DNA of 64,000 nucleotides from Glaciecola sp964446865 (GCA_964446865.1 CAYURD010000002.1:109138-173137), one strand, 5' to 3'. Counted from the stretch's first letter, positions 17,159 through 27,017 are shown. Program-made: numbers and translations. Notes: generated by a model not told the origin, from the letters alone.

Positions 17159-18058
17159 ATGATAAAAGTTGGACAACGAAATCAACTTGTCGTGGTTGAT
17201 ATTTTCCCAATGGGTTATTTACTTGGCCCGACTAATAGTACCTCACCTAATAATGATGAGTCCGCTGATCAATCAAACGATAATGCACACTCAAACATCA
17301 GCGAACCACCACATGAAACCGTAAGCTTAAAAGAGACGACTGAATCTTTTGAAATAGGTCACGTACTTGATGTGTTTGTTTATACAGATGCCGATGGCAG
17401 TCTATTGGCATCAACAAAATCGCCAAAACTGCTGCTTAATGAATTTGCTGCACTCACTGTTGTTGGTAACAGTGCACATGGCTGTTTTTTTGATTGGGGC
17501 ATTAAACCTGATTTATATGCACCAGAAGGTCAATTGCATAGTGACCTTGATTTAGGCAATACTTATGTTGTTCGTCTAGTCAACGACAAACTAGGTAAGC
17601 TAGTAGCGACCACTAAAATTGAACGTTTTTTAGAAAGTGATGGGCGCGCTCTGCGTAAACATCAGCCTGTAACAATCCTAATTTATGCACAAACGCCGCT
17701 TGGCTTTAAAGTGATGGTCGACAATCAATATCAAGGCCTATTATACAAAAGCGACCTCATCAAACGAGTTAAAGTAGGCGAATCAATAGGTGCTTTCATT
17801 AAGCACATTCGTGACGATGGCAAATTAGATGTAAGCCTGCAAGTCCAAAACCAACAAGCTAGACAGAGTCTTGCGGAACAAATCATTGAGGATTTAATTG
17901 CTCACGATGGTATGTCTACATTGACTGATAAAAGTAGCCCTGATGAAATATTTTCTCGCTTTAAAGTTAGTAAAGGGGCATACAAAAAAGCAATTGGTAA
18001 TTTGTATCGCGATAAAAAAATTAGAATTGAAAAGAATTGTCTTTATCTAAACCAATAA
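17159..18058 (+). CDS. CvfB-like S1-type RNA-binding protein
   Basis: The 299-residue protein has the CvfB/YitL architecture: several S1-like OB folds followed by a C-terminal winged helix (SRFKVSKGAYKKAIGNLYRDKKIRIE). In the middle it has DVFVYTDADGSLLAST, GCFFDWGIKPDLYAP and the VNDKLGKLVATTKIERFL segments. CvfB affects virulence gene expression in staphylococci; the function in proteobacteria is unclear. Residues 24-64 form an unusual Asn/Ser/Asp-rich insert where homologues usually have a short beta hairpin. A ribosome-binding AGGAG lies about 12 bp upstream of the ATG. Confidence 0.85.
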   Translation: MIKVGQRNQLVVVDIFPMGYLLGPTNSTSPNNDESADQSNDNAHSNISEPPHETVSLKETTESFEIGHVLDVFVYTDADGSLLASTKSPKLLLNEFAALTVVGNSAHGCFFDWGIKPDLYAPEGQLHSDLDLGNTYVVRLVNDKLGKLVATTKIERFLESDGRALRKHQPVTILIYAQTPLGFKVMVDNQYQGLLYKSDLIKRVKVGESIGAFIKHIRDDGKLDVSLQVQNQQARQSLAEQIIEDLIAHDGMSTLTDKSSPDEIFSRFKVSKGAYKKAIGNLYRDKKIRIEKNCLYLNQ

Positions 18059-18140
18059 GTTCTCAATAGAAGCATAAATAAAGCAATCAAAAACTAAATC
18101 AATCACGTAACCAAAACACCACCCAAAATAGGAAGGTGAT

Positions 18141-18545
18141 ATGAAAGCAAACGTTAGCTGGGTAAAAAGCGAACATGGCCTCGCATTTGATGGCGTAATG
18201 GATGATGGGAAGTCGCTTCATTTGGATGGGAATGGCGAAGGTTTGTCACCCATGCAGGCGGTACTAATGAGCGTTGGCGCTTGCTCTTCGGTTGATGTAG
18301 TTGAGATATTAAGAAAAGCTCGGCAAGGCATCGAAAGCTGTGAATGTGAAATAAACGCCGAGCGCGCAGAAACACCACCACGTGTATTTACCAAGATACA
18401 TGCACATTACAAAGTAAGTGGCAAAGCCATTAAAGAAAAACACCTTGAACGAGCGGTACAACTTTCTACCGAAAAATACTGTTCGGTTATGCTGATGCTT
18501 AACGAAAGTGTTGAAGTAGAGACTAGCTTTAGTATTGAGCAGTAA
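18141..18545 (+). CDS. OsmC family protein (YhfA-like)
   Basis: The 134-residue OsmC/Ohr-fold protein is of the YhfA subgroup. It contains the two expected cysteines, one in SVGACSSVDVVEIL (about 48) and one in EKYCSVMLML (about 114). Those cysteines reduce peroxides in OsmC and Ohr. YhfA-type members often lie near crp and their substrate is not settled. A strong AGGAAGG site precedes the ATG. It is followed 7 bp later by a gene of unknown function on the same strand. Confidence 0.88.
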   Translation: MKANVSWVKSEHGLAFDGVMDDGKSLHLDGNGEGLSPMQAVLMSVGACSSVDVVEILRKARQGIESCECEINAERAETPPRVFTKIHAHYKVSGKAIKEKHLERAVQLSTEKYCSVMLMLNESVEVETSFSIEQ

Positions 18546-18552
18546 TTAAACC

Positions 18553-19695
18553 ATGCAGAGCAAGATAAAAATGTTGCTTGTTATCGGCTTTATCATTATT
18601 GCCGCGTTTACTTTAGGGTATCAGCTCGGTATCTCAAATACGCTTGCATCACTATCATCAAATACATATACGCTTGCTCAACATAGTGAACATAATCAAA
18701 CAAATTCAGTAAACTCAACTAACACTGGCAAAAATTTACATGAATTAGCGCCAAATGAAAGCACAGCCTTGAGCAATAGCACAGCCTTGAGCAATAAAAC
18801 AGCCTTGAGCAATAATATAGACGCATCAGCGTCTACAATAGACACGTCTGAAGCTGCGCTTTCGTCATTAATACTGAAGACAAGTTCTGGGCTACTGATG
18901 AATAAAGAGTCAAGCACCAAAGATATGCTTGCCTTCTTAAATGATATCAGCAAAAGCACTACGAGTGCAGATATTAACCTATATGGCCCAGCAATGGATT
19001 TGATTCAACAAGCAATCAACGACAACCCTAATCGAATGGATGAGCTGGTAGAGTACTTTGTAGAGGCAGACGCGAGTTCACGTTCGACCTTTTACATCAC
19101 AAGTCTTATTCAAGGCTCTGACCTTAGTAACAAGACAGAGATTATTAATGACTTAATAACGCGACTATCTGATTTAGGCGATGACCTTTCTAACAGTAAA
19201 CTGCTTAACTTGGTCTCAAATACCGGCGCGCATTACGACAACCAAGAGGTTACAAACTCTATCAAAAACATCGCCTTATATTCACAAAATCAAGATAACA
19301 ACCGAATGTATGCCTTAGATTTATTAAAACCATTTCAATTAAGTAATCAAGAAAAAGAAGTCTTAGTGAGTAATTTTACCGTTGAACTAGAGCAAGGCGA
19401 CAATATAGAAAAAGCTGCGTTACTAGAGAATATTATTCGCTTTAGTGACATCCAAAAAAGACCACAAATCGCGGCTAATTATTTAAGCGATGCGCATGAA
19501 CTTCAAACAAGAGTAGCCGTGCTTTCGGCGGTGCACAGAGGTACCGTATCCAAGACAAACGCACTAAAACAGCAGCTATTCAACATTGCAGAAGATGGCA
19601 ACGATCCATTGAATTCTCATGCAAAAGACACTTTGATATACGCATTTGAAATCAATAATGAAGAATACATACGCTTAAAAGGTGATGCTCAGTAG
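18553..19695 (+). CDS. N-terminally anchored helical protein, unknown function
   Basis: I do not recognise this 380-residue protein. A signal-anchor helix covers about residues 6-25. A Ser/Thr/Asn-rich linker (30-95) includes three repeats of the type STALSN. After that comes an all-helical, acidic domain of about 280 residues with repeated-helix character, possibly HEAT or ARM-like (for example NSIKNIALYSQNQDNNRMYALDLL in two parts). It probably resides in the periplasm, anchored to the inner membrane. Spacing from the OsmC gene is 7 bp. The stop overlaps the convergent rmuC stop by 7 bp. Confidence 0.7.
   Translation: MQSKIKMLLVIGFIIIAAFTLGYQLGISNTLASLSSNTYTLAQHSEHNQTNSVNSTNTGKNLHELAPNESTALSNSTALSNKTALSNNIDASASTIDTSEAALSSLILKTSSGLLMNKESSTKDMLAFLNDISKSTTSADINLYGPAMDLIQQAINDNPNRMDELVEYFVEADASSRSTFYITSLIQGSDLSNKTEIINDLITRLSDLGDDLSNSKLLNLVSNTGAHYDNQEVTNSIKNIALYSQNQDNNRMYALDLLKPFQLSNQEKEVLVSNFTVELEQGDNIEKAALLENIIRFSDIQKRPQIAANYLSDAHELQTRVAVLSAVHRGTVSKTNALKQQLFNIAEDGNDPLNSHAKDTLIYAFEINNEEYIRLKGDAQ
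18760..18813. repeat. 18-bp in-frame tandem repeat, three copies
   Basis: Three copies of an 18-bp unit, agcacagccttgagcaat and a close variant, encode a repeated six-residue TALSNS/K motif. They lie in the linker between the membrane helix and the helical domain of the anchored protein. The frame is preserved by unit length. Confidence 0.9.
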
Positions 19696-21326
19696 TCGCG
19701 GTCTACTGCATCTGCACCATCAGCTTCTGCTGCTTCTGCTGCTTCTACAGCTTCTGCAGCTTCTGCAGCTTCTGCAGCTTCTGCAGCTTCTGCATCATCA
19801 GCTTCTTCAGCCCCATCAGCATCGACCAAATTTTTATTGATTGATTTTGTCGGTGTCACGCCCAACTTCTTAAAGCTTTCGACTTGCCTAACTAAATTAC
19901 CTCTGCCCGTCGAAAGTTTATTCATTGCGCCTTCGTAATTATTGTTCAGCGTTTCTATGTTTTTACCAATGCGCTGCATATCATCAATAAAACCAGCAAA
20001 TTTGTCATACATCTTTTTGGCTCGATCGGCTATAAGCTTAGCATTTTGGTTTTGGTACTCATATTGCCAAATATTATTGATTGTGCGCAGCGCCACTAAT
20101 AAATTAGTGGGGCTGACCAACATAATTTGATTATCCATGGCTAGTTTTACGATGCTAGGATCATGCTCTACCGCATTTATAAACGCTGACTCAATGGGGA
20201 TAAACATCAATACATAATCAAGCGTCTTAACGCCTTCTAGTTCTTGATAGTCTTTGCTGCTTAATCCTTTTATATGTAATTTGATCGAATTGATATGTTC
20301 CCGTAGAGCTTGCTTTCTAAGGTCGTCATTTTCAGCATTAACCACTTTTTCATGGGCCACCAAAGACACTTTAGAATCAATCACGACATCCTTTTCGTTA
20401 GGAAGATGTACAACCACATCGGGGCGATAGGCCTTTCCTTCTTCGTTATGTAAGTGCTTTTCAACTTCATATTCATGGCCACTACGTAAACCTGACTCTT
20501 CCAAAATACGGGCCAATACAACTTCACCCCAGTTGCCTTGTTTTTTATTGTCGCCTTTAAGTGCATTGGTTAATGCCGCTGCTTCTTGGGTTATTTGTAA
20601 GTTGAGTTCTTTTAAACTAGTGAGTTCATATTTGAGCGATGCTCTTTCTTGCCCTTCTTTTATATATTGGTCGCTAATTTGCTTTTTAAAATCGTCAATT
20701 TGAGATTTTAATGGGCTGAGCAATTGATTTATCCCAGTTTCATTTGTCTTTGAAAAGCGTTCAGCTTTTTGCTCAAATATTTTATTGGCGAGATTTTCAA
20801 ATTGATTATTAAGATGCTTTTCTGCGTTATTTAACAAGATTAGTTTTTCGTCAAACGCTTTGCGCTCTTGTTCAATGGCGGCTTCTTGCGCCTTTTGTTG
20901 TGCCTGAAGTTCAGCAAACTCAGTTTGCAGCTTAGCGTATATTGTTTGTTGGTTTTCAAACTGCTGACGAAGCGCAAGCAATTCGTTAGATTGCTGCGAT
21001 AACTCTCCAATTACCCTTTCTTGAGCAGCAGACTTGTTTTGTGTGTTTTGTAAAAACTGAGCATGAGCTTGCTTTTCTTCATCAAACTTTTCTTGCAATT
21101 GCTGATGCTGCAATTGCAGACTCTCTAATTGTTGCTTGACTAAGGCGTCGTTATTTTCAAACGTATTCTTTTGTTGTGTCCATTCGCTCTGAGCTTGCTG
21201 CATAAGGTTACGATGGGTTTGTGTCACAAAATATCGGGTAATGATTGGCAATATAATTACCAAGACGCCAATTATCGACGCCATGATGATAAACATATCG
21301 CTTTGTGCCCAGCTTGGTAAATTCAA
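19689..21326 (-). CDS. rmuC: DNA recombination protein RmuC
   Basis: The 545-residue RmuC-family protein is thought to limit DNA inversions and carries a PD-(D/E)XK nuclease-like core. It has an N-terminal membrane helix (about 8-30) and a long Gln/Glu-rich coiled coil (35-215). The RmuC core has GNWGEVVLARILEESGLRSG, YRPDVVVHLPNEKDVVIDSKVSL and FIPIESAF; the Asp and DSK residues match the nuclease motif. After the core, the C-terminal 45 residues are an AEA-repeat acidic tail encoded by a 9-bp tandem repeat. E. coli RmuC is 475 residues, so the tail is extra. Confidence 0.92.
   Translation of the reverse strand: MNLPSWAQSDMFIIMASIIGVLVIILPIITRYFVTQTHRNLMQQAQSEWTQQKNTFENNDALVKQQLESLQLQHQQLQEKFDEEKQAHAQFLQNTQNKSAAQERVIGELSQQSNELLALRQQFENQQTIYAKLQTEFAELQAQQKAQEAAIEQERKAFDEKLILLNNAEKHLNNQFENLANKIFEQKAERFSKTNETGINQLLSPLKSQIDDFKKQISDQYIKEGQERASLKYELTSLKELNLQITQEAAALTNALKGDNKKQGNWGEVVLARILEESGLRSGHEYEVEKHLHNEEGKAYRPDVVVHLPNEKDVVIDSKVSLVAHEKVVNAENDDLRKQALREHINSIKLHIKGLSSKDYQELEGVKTLDYVLMFIPIESAFINAVEHDPSIVKLAMDNQIMLVSPTNLLVALRTINNIWQYEYQNQNAKLIADRAKKMYDKFAGFIDDMQRIGKNIETLNNNYEGAMNKLSTGRGNLVRQVESFKKLGVTPTKSINKNLVDADGAEEADDAEAAEAAEAAEAAEAVEAAEAAEADGADAVDRDY
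19723..19794. repeat. 9-bp tandem repeat in the rmuC 3' end (about eight units)
   Basis: Eight consecutive units of gcttctgca or one- to two-base variants, read on the minus strand, encode an Ala-Glu-Ala tail. The most homogeneous copies are central, which is typical of recent slippage growth. A further diverged unit follows a tcatca interruption. Confidence 0.92.
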
Positions 21327-21436
21327 AGCGCTTCCTTTTTTATTATTATTTAGCGTTTATTATTATTGACTAAGAGATTGTTGGCTAATAAATCGTAGAT
21401 TTTACGGTTTAACTACAGTTCAAGCCTTGCCTACTG

Positions 21437-22954
21437 TTATTTAGCCATTTCTGCAATTTTTACTTTCCATATATCAGGACCGTTTTTATGCGCATTTGCG
21501 CCGGTACTATCCACCGCGACAGTGACGGGCATATCTTCTACTTCAAACTCATAAATCGCTTCCATACCTAAATCTTCAAATGCGACAACACGAGACTTTT
21601 TAATCGCTTTTGATACTAAGTAAGCTGCGCCACCAACGGCCATCAAATACACCGCTTTGTGCTTAGCAATACTGTCTACCGTGGCGGGTCCGCGCTCGGC
21701 TTTACCTATCATCCCAATTAGACCTGTTTCTTCAAGCATCATATCGGTGAATTTATCCATGCGTGTCGCCGTTGTTGGCCCCGCAGGTCCAACCGCTTCG
21801 TCACCAAGTGCGTCAACAGGCCCTACGTAATAAATAAAGCGATTAGTTAAGTCAACGCCTTCAGGCAGACCTTCACCACTTTGTAACATAGACTGAATGC
21901 GCTTGTGCGCCGCATCTCGGCCAGTCAACATCTTACCATTAAGGAGAACGGTCTCTCCCACTTTCCAGTCTTGAATATCATCACGCGTTAAATTGTCTAA
22001 ATTTACTCTGCGAACATTTTCGCCCACTTCCCAAGTTACCTCTGGCCAATCTTCCAGCTTAGGCGCTTTTTGTTCATAAGCACCACTGCCATCAAGGGTA
22101 AAATGCGCGTGTCTTGTTGCGGCACAATTTGGGATCATTGCCACAGGTTTTGATGCAGCGTGCGTCGGCAACGACATTATTTTTACATCGACAACCGTCG
22201 TTAAACCGCCAAGTCCTTGTGCGCCTATGCCTAAATCGTTGACCTTTTTGTAAATATCAACGCGTAATTTTTCTTCTGTCGTTTGTGGACCTCTAGCAAT
22301 AAGCTCTTGCATATCAACAGGATCCATTAGGCTTTCTTTCGCTAATACGGCGGCTTTTTCAGCAGTTCCGCCAATGCCTATTCCTAGCATACCCGGTGGA
22401 CACCAGCCTGCCCCCATCGTCGGTAAGGTTTTAACGACCCAGTCAGCAATATCATCACTTGGGTTTAACATCACCATTTTAGATTTGTTTTCGGAGCCGC
22501 CTCCTTTTGCCGCAATCATCACGTCTACTTTATCCCCTTCAATCATATCGATATGCACAACTGAGGGAGTGTTATCTGTGGTATTTTTACGGGCCCCTGC
22601 AGGGTCCGACACAATAGATGCACGAAGCGGATTGCTAGGATCTAAATAGGCTCTGCGAGTACCTTCATCAACCATTTGCTGCACCGTCATATCGGTTTTG
22701 TCCCAGCTTACGCCCATGCCCACTTTAACAAAGCACGTCACAATACCTGTATCTTGGCAAATTGGACGTTTACCTTCAGCAGACATGCGTGAATTAATCA
22801 GTATTTGCGCCATCGCATCTTTGGCGGCGGTACTTTGCTCTTTGTTGTATGCCTCTTCTACCGCTTTAATGTAGTCAAGAGGATGATAATAAGAGATGAA
22901 TTGCAAAGCATCGTGAACACTGTCGATAAAGTCTTGTTGACGGATAACGGTCAT
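21437..22954 (-). CDS. fumA: fumarate hydratase class I (iron-sulfur)
   Basis: The 505-residue class I fumarase interconverts fumarate and malate in the TCA cycle using an oxygen-sensitive 4Fe-4S cluster. Segments include the cluster Cys in RPICQDTGIVTCFVKVG (about 66), the KGGGSENKS loop, the MLGIGIGGTAEKAA motif, and a second-half RDAAHKR region followed by GPAGPTTATRMD. Cys residues in MGAGWCPPG and IPNCAATRH fit the remaining ligands. I chose ATG 22954 over an ATG seven codons upstream because a GAGGAAATT site precedes it. Confidence 0.93.
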   Translation of the reverse strand: MTVIRQQDFIDSVHDALQFISYYHPLDYIKAVEEAYNKEQSTAAKDAMAQILINSRMSAEGKRPICQDTGIVTCFVKVGMGVSWDKTDMTVQQMVDEGTRRAYLDPSNPLRASIVSDPAGARKNTTDNTPSVVHIDMIEGDKVDVMIAAKGGGSENKSKMVMLNPSDDIADWVVKTLPTMGAGWCPPGMLGIGIGGTAEKAAVLAKESLMDPVDMQELIARGPQTTEEKLRVDIYKKVNDLGIGAQGLGGLTTVVDVKIMSLPTHAASKPVAMIPNCAATRHAHFTLDGSGAYEQKAPKLEDWPEVTWEVGENVRRVNLDNLTRDDIQDWKVGETVLLNGKMLTGRDAAHKRIQSMLQSGEGLPEGVDLTNRFIYYVGPVDALGDEAVGPAGPTTATRMDKFTDMMLEETGLIGMIGKAERGPATVDSIAKHKAVYLMAVGGAAYLVSKAIKKSRVVAFEDLGMEAIYEFEVEDMPVTVAVDSTGANAHKNGPDIWKVKIAEMAK

Positions 22955-23286
22955 AATTTCCTCATAAGACCCCAATTGGGGTAAGTTTTAGATGTGGTCG
23001 TTCTTTACTCGTATTAGTCTGGCGCACGCTTTAATACCTTGCAAGTTGAACACAGGCTGTTTAAAAACAATCAAGGCTACAATAGCGAAATTTAACTGTT
23101 TTGATTATACTAATCACGTGAATATTATCTACTACGTTAAGCATTGCCTTACAAATTTATTAATATAGTTTCACTAAAAGTATTAGAGCCGAATACACTT
23201 TATCATCAGAGTACAGTTTTTTAGTATTTTCACTTCGTTTTTACTATTAGGCTAATGACACGCATTTATAATATTATGGAGCCGGT
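22955..23286. other. Intergenic region, fum / pabB
   Basis: This 332-bp AT-rich stretch separates two divergent genes and must hold both promoters. I see no credible ORF, RNA or strong hairpin. A TATAAT at 23267-23272 lies too close to the pabB ribosome-binding site to be confidently its -10 element. Confidence 0.6.
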
Positions 23287-24756
23287 TTGACCACCTTAGT
23301 CAAAGTACATACCGTTACATCATTTTCACCTGCAAATATGCTGCAGATCGCACAACTCGTACAAACCCAAGATTGGACCTTTTTTTTAGATAGTTGCGAA
23401 CAAAATGAAATGGGCGGCAGATTTGACATACTCGCAAGCTCCCCTTGCATAAAGTATCAATGTAAACATGGCGTGCATAGCTTATCGGGCAAGTGGTTAG
23501 AAGAACCCGAAAATATTCATGATGCTTCGTTTTTACACATCATAAAACACGCCATTAATACGCATGATTGTCCATATGAAAAGCTATCAATTATTCATAA
23601 TGCGTTTTCTGCATTATTTGATGATTCTGACGTTGCTGCACTTGAGGTGCCTTTTATTATTGGAGGGATAGGCGCATTTGCATACGATGGCAATATTTCC
23701 AGTGACAATATTCACGATGCACAAGCCAAGCAATACAAAATCCCCGATATAAGCGTCGGTTTTTATACTAATAGCCTTGTTTATGACAACCTTAGCCAAA
23801 GCCTTTACATTTTTTCGATTGATGATGACTTTATTAAACAACAAGTCGACAACATAACTGAAATACAAAATGAACAATCTCAATATCGCTCGCCAAGTCA
23901 CTTTTCCCCCAATAAATTTGCCTTAACGACCCAGTGGCAGTCTAATTTGCCCCAACAAGACTATGCATCTCAATTCGCAAAAATAAAACAATATTTAATT
24001 GAGGGAGACTGCTATCAAGTCAATTTTGCACAGCGTTTTGTCTCAACTTATATGGGCTGTGAATGGGAGGCTTACAAAAAGCTAAGAGCTGTGAATAAGG
24101 CGCCTTTTTCGGCATTTGTACGCTTACCTGAGAGCACAGTGTTAAGTTTATCGCCTGAACGTTTCTTACTCGTTCAAGATGAGCAGGTAGAGTCAAAACC
24201 CATTAAAGGTACAAGGCAACGAAAATCAGACCCAATTGAAGATGCTGCTAGCGCAAACGCCCTGTTGAACGCTGAAAAAGACAAAGCTGAAAACTTGATG
24301 ATTGTCGACCTACTGCGAAATGACTTGAGCAAACATTGTCGACCAAACTCAGTTGAGGTGCCTGCGCTTTTTGCTCTTGAAAGCTATCCGGCAGTGCACC
24401 ACATGGTTAGCACGGTACAAGGAAAATTAAAACAACAATCAAGCATTTATAGCTTGTTAAAAGGCGCTTTTCCAGGCGGCTCTATAACCGGCGCACCAAA
24501 AGTAAGAGCTATGCAAATCATTCAAGAATTAGAGCCTGATAAGCGCGCAATTTATTGTGGCTCAATAGGTTATTTTGGGATCCGAAATGACATGGACACT
24601 AACATTTGCATTAGAACGCTACTGGCTGAAAACAATCAATTATATTGCTGGGCGGGTGGTGGTATTGTCATCGATTCTAATGTGGATGAAGAGTATCAGG
24701 AGAGCAAAGACAAAGTGGCTAAAATCATTCCAATTTTATCAAATAGCATCGAATAA
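23287..24756 (+). CDS. pabB: aminodeoxychorismate synthase component I
   Basis: The 489-residue protein combines chorismate with ammonia from PabA to make 4-amino-4-deoxychorismate for folate. The C-terminal chorismate-binding domain (about 215-485) has KPIKGTRQR, where the Lys in PIKGT is the hallmark that separates PabB from anthranilate synthase. It also has ENLMIVDLLRNDLSKHC and PGGSITGAPK. The start is TTG, chosen because a GGAG lies 5 bp upstream and the reading frame has no earlier good start. The next in-frame ATG would remove about 17 conserved-looking residues. The Nudix gene follows after 132 bp. Confidence 0.92.
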   Translation: MTTLVKVHTVTSFSPANMLQIAQLVQTQDWTFFLDSCEQNEMGGRFDILASSPCIKYQCKHGVHSLSGKWLEEPENIHDASFLHIIKHAINTHDCPYEKLSIIHNAFSALFDDSDVAALEVPFIIGGIGAFAYDGNISSDNIHDAQAKQYKIPDISVGFYTNSLVYDNLSQSLYIFSIDDDFIKQQVDNITEIQNEQSQYRSPSHFSPNKFALTTQWQSNLPQQDYASQFAKIKQYLIEGDCYQVNFAQRFVSTYMGCEWEAYKKLRAVNKAPFSAFVRLPESTVLSLSPERFLLVQDEQVESKPIKGTRQRKSDPIEDAASANALLNAEKDKAENLMIVDLLRNDLSKHCRPNSVEVPALFALESYPAVHHMVSTVQGKLKQQSSIYSLLKGAFPGGSITGAPKVRAMQIIQELEPDKRAIYCGSIGYFGIRNDMDTNICIRTLLAENNQLYCWAGGGIVIDSNVDEEYQESKDKVAKIIPILSNSIE

Positions 24757-24888
24757 ACGTAAAATCCAATAAAAAGCTTAGCGTCATACACTGCGTATGA
24801 ATAGCCAAAATTGCAAAGTTTTTTTAGGGCCTGTTGTTCTTTGCTATTATAGTACTTGAAAAAAGTTCATAACCTTAAATTCAGAGAC

Positions 24889-25479
24889 ATGACTGAGACC
24901 GATTTTTTACTAGCATTTAATAAACCGTTAGTCCCTAACGAACACGAAGAAAACCCGTTTAAAGACGCTACCCGGCCTGCGGCAGTGCTTATTTGTTTGT
25001 TTAAAAATCGTCAAAAGCTTCATGTGCTTTTCACAGAGCGAGCGAGTCATTTAAAACATCATGCAGGCCAAATTAGCTTTCCAGGTGGTAAAGCTGAAAA
25101 GGCAGACGCTAGTTTAGTGGAAACAGCCTTTCGCGAAGCTCAAGAAGAAATAGGCTTAATCCCTCAAAACCTGCAGTTATTAGGGCGCATCAGCACGTAT
25201 AGAACAATTAGCGGGTTTGCCGTTGCCCCAATTGTTGCGCTTTATAAAGATGAAATTGATATAGAAAAAGACTTGATAATCGATTCGAATGAGGTCGCTC
25301 AAGCGTTTAGCGTACCATTAGAATATTTAATGGAACCATCAAATTACTTAGTGCAAAAAATAACCCGTGGTGAACATCAACTGCCTGTTTATTTTATTCG
25401 ATACGAGCAATACACGATATGGGGAGCGACTGCCGGAATGCTTGCTCAGCTACAGCAGCACATTAGTGATGATCTTTAA
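24889..25479 (+). CDS. Nudix hydrolase, CoA pyrophosphatase (NudL-like)
   Basis: The protein is 196 residues from ATG 24889; an in-frame TTG at 24856 would add 11 residues. The Nudix box is complete (GGKAEKADASLVETAFREAQ in part, then EEIGL). The upstream LLFTERASHLKHHAGQISFPGG-like stretch is the UPF0035 motif that marks CoA pyrophosphatases, which hydrolyse CoA to phosphopantetheine and adenosine 3',5'-bisphosphate. Length and motif order agree with E. coli NudL (192). The pabB-nudL order is also seen in enterics. Confidence 0.9.
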   Translation: MTETDFLLAFNKPLVPNEHEENPFKDATRPAAVLICLFKNRQKLHVLFTERASHLKHHAGQISFPGGKAEKADASLVETAFREAQEEIGLIPQNLQLLGRISTYRTISGFAVAPIVALYKDEIDIEKDLIIDSNEVAQAFSVPLEYLMEPSNYLVQKITRGEHQLPVYFIRYEQYTIWGATAGMLAQLQQHISDDL

Positions 25480-25592
25480 CAGTCCCATTAACATTTCTAA
25501 TACTTTCTATTAGCATATTTCGCTTGTGTTGTCGTAAATTTGTGCAACACTTTGTGGCATTACACTAAGTGCATAAATTGGAAAACGTAAAA

Positions 25593-26966
25593 ATGATCAG
25601 TGTTTTTGATATGTTTAAAGTTGGCATCGGCCCTTCAAGTTCTCATACTGTGGGACCCATGCGTGCTGCCTTAAGTTTTGCACAATCACTCGAAACCGAG
25701 AAGCAGTTTGGTAACATTACGCACATCACCACCGAACTTTACGGCTCTTTAGGTCAAACAGGTAAAGGCCACGGAACAGGTAAAGCTGTCATTTTAGGCC
25801 TGTTAGGTTACACTCCAGAAAATGTGCCCGTCAAGCAAGTCGACGCTTTACTAAATAAAGTTGAGAGTACGCAGTCTTTGGATGCCTTGGGCCAATATAA
25901 TATACAGTTCTCCCGCCAGGGCGCAATCGTGTTCCATCGACGTAAAACACTGCCTAAGCACGCTAACGGCATGACGCTGTTTGCATATGCAAACGATACC
26001 TTGGTAAAACAAAGCACTTATTATTCAATTGGCGGCGGTTTTATTGTGACCGATGAAGAATTTGATGAGCAAAAAAAGGCGAAAATAGCAGAAGCACAAA
26101 TGGATGCACCCTTCCCCTTTTCTACCGCCAATGAGCTATTGCAAACCTGCCAAGACAATAGTTTTCGCATTAGCAGTTTGATGTTAAAAAACGAAACGAT
26201 GTTATTACCCGAAGAAGAGGTTCGCAACAAGCTCGTGTATATTTGGCAAGTTATGCAAGAGTGCATCGACAATGGGATTCATACAGAAGGTATTTTGCCA
26301 GGTGGCCTAAAAGTACACCGCCGTGCTCCTGCACTTTTTGCACGACTCGAAAACGAGCAAAGTAACGACCCAATGTTGGTCATGGACTGGGTCAATTTAT
26401 TCGCTTTGGCCGTTAATGAAGAAAATGCCGCTGGTGGCCGTGTTGTTACCGCGCCGACTAACGGTGCTGCAGGCATTGTACCCGCCGTGATGAGTTATTA
26501 TCATAAATTCGTTAAGCCATTATCAGAAGACGCAGCATGTCGATTTTTATTAACCGCAGCGGCTATTGCTATTTTATACAAAAAGAATGCGTCAATATCG
26601 GGCGCCGAAGTTGGCTGTCAGGGTGAAGTAGGTGTCGCGTGTTCAATGGCGGCAGGTGCGCTTACAGAAATTTTAGGTGGTTCAGTAAAGGCCGTTGAAA
26701 ATGCCGCCGAAATTGGCATGGAGCACAATTTAGGGCTCACTTGCGACCCTGTTGGCGGATTAGTGCAAGTGCCCTGCATTGAGAGAAACGCGATGGGCGC
26801 AATTAAAGCGATTAACGCGTCACGACTCGCGCTTAGAGGAACGGGTAATCAACTTGTTTCGCTCGATAAAGTGATTAAAACCATGTGGGATACTGGTAAC
26901 GATATGAAAACCAAATACAAAGAAACCGCGCGAGGCGGTTTAGCTGTGAATATTATTGAGTGCTAG
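25593..26966 (+). CDS. sdaA: L-serine ammonia-lyase (L-serine deaminase)
   Basis: The 457-residue single-chain 4Fe-4S enzyme deaminates L-serine to pyruvate and ammonia. It begins MISVFDMFKVGIGPSSSHT-like, nearly identical to E. coli SdaA. The HGTGKA substrate loop and the cluster Cys residues in GCQGEVGVACSMAAGAL and LTCDPVGGLVQVPC are present. I chose ATG 25593, nine codons into the open frame, because it is the family start; a GGAAAA lies about 9 bp upstream. A terminator overlaps the end of the convergent cysB. Confidence 0.95.
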   Translation: MISVFDMFKVGIGPSSSHTVGPMRAALSFAQSLETEKQFGNITHITTELYGSLGQTGKGHGTGKAVILGLLGYTPENVPVKQVDALLNKVESTQSLDALGQYNIQFSRQGAIVFHRRKTLPKHANGMTLFAYANDTLVKQSTYYSIGGGFIVTDEEFDEQKKAKIAEAQMDAPFPFSTANELLQTCQDNSFRISSLMLKNETMLLPEEEVRNKLVYIWQVMQECIDNGIHTEGILPGGLKVHRRAPALFARLENEQSNDPMLVMDWVNLFALAVNEENAAGGRVVTAPTNGAAGIVPAVMSYYHKFVKPLSEDAACRFLLTAAAIAILYKKNASISGAEVGCQGEVGVACSMAAGALTEILGGSVKAVENAAEIGMEHNLGLTCDPVGGLVQVPCIERNAMGAIKAINASRLALRGTGNQLVSLDKVIKTMWDTGNDMKTKYKETARGGLAVNIIEC

Positions 26967-26997
26967 CGAGCAACAATAAACAAATGACGATGACCAC

Positions 26998-27017
26998 GCC
27001 CGTATTATTTTACGGGC
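26998..27017. terminator. Bidirectional hairpin between sdaA and cysB
   Basis: The perfect 7-bp stem GCCCGTA/TACGGGC surrounds a 6-nt T-rich loop. It lies 31 bp after the sdaA stop and reaches into the last four codons of the convergent cysB. It has no long T-tract, so efficiency is uncertain. Confidence 0.5.

Noticed and set aside
19689..19830. RmuC Ala/Glu tail as a separate domain
   Set aside because: It is encoded by a simple 9-bp repeat and is best explained as slippage, not a folded domain.
23267..23272. TATAAT as the pabB -10 element
   Set aside because: It would put the transcription start almost on the ribosome-binding site, leaving no usable leader.
24856..24888. TTG start for the Nudix gene
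   Set aside because: ATG 24889 gives the usual family length and the 11-residue extension has no conservation I can see.
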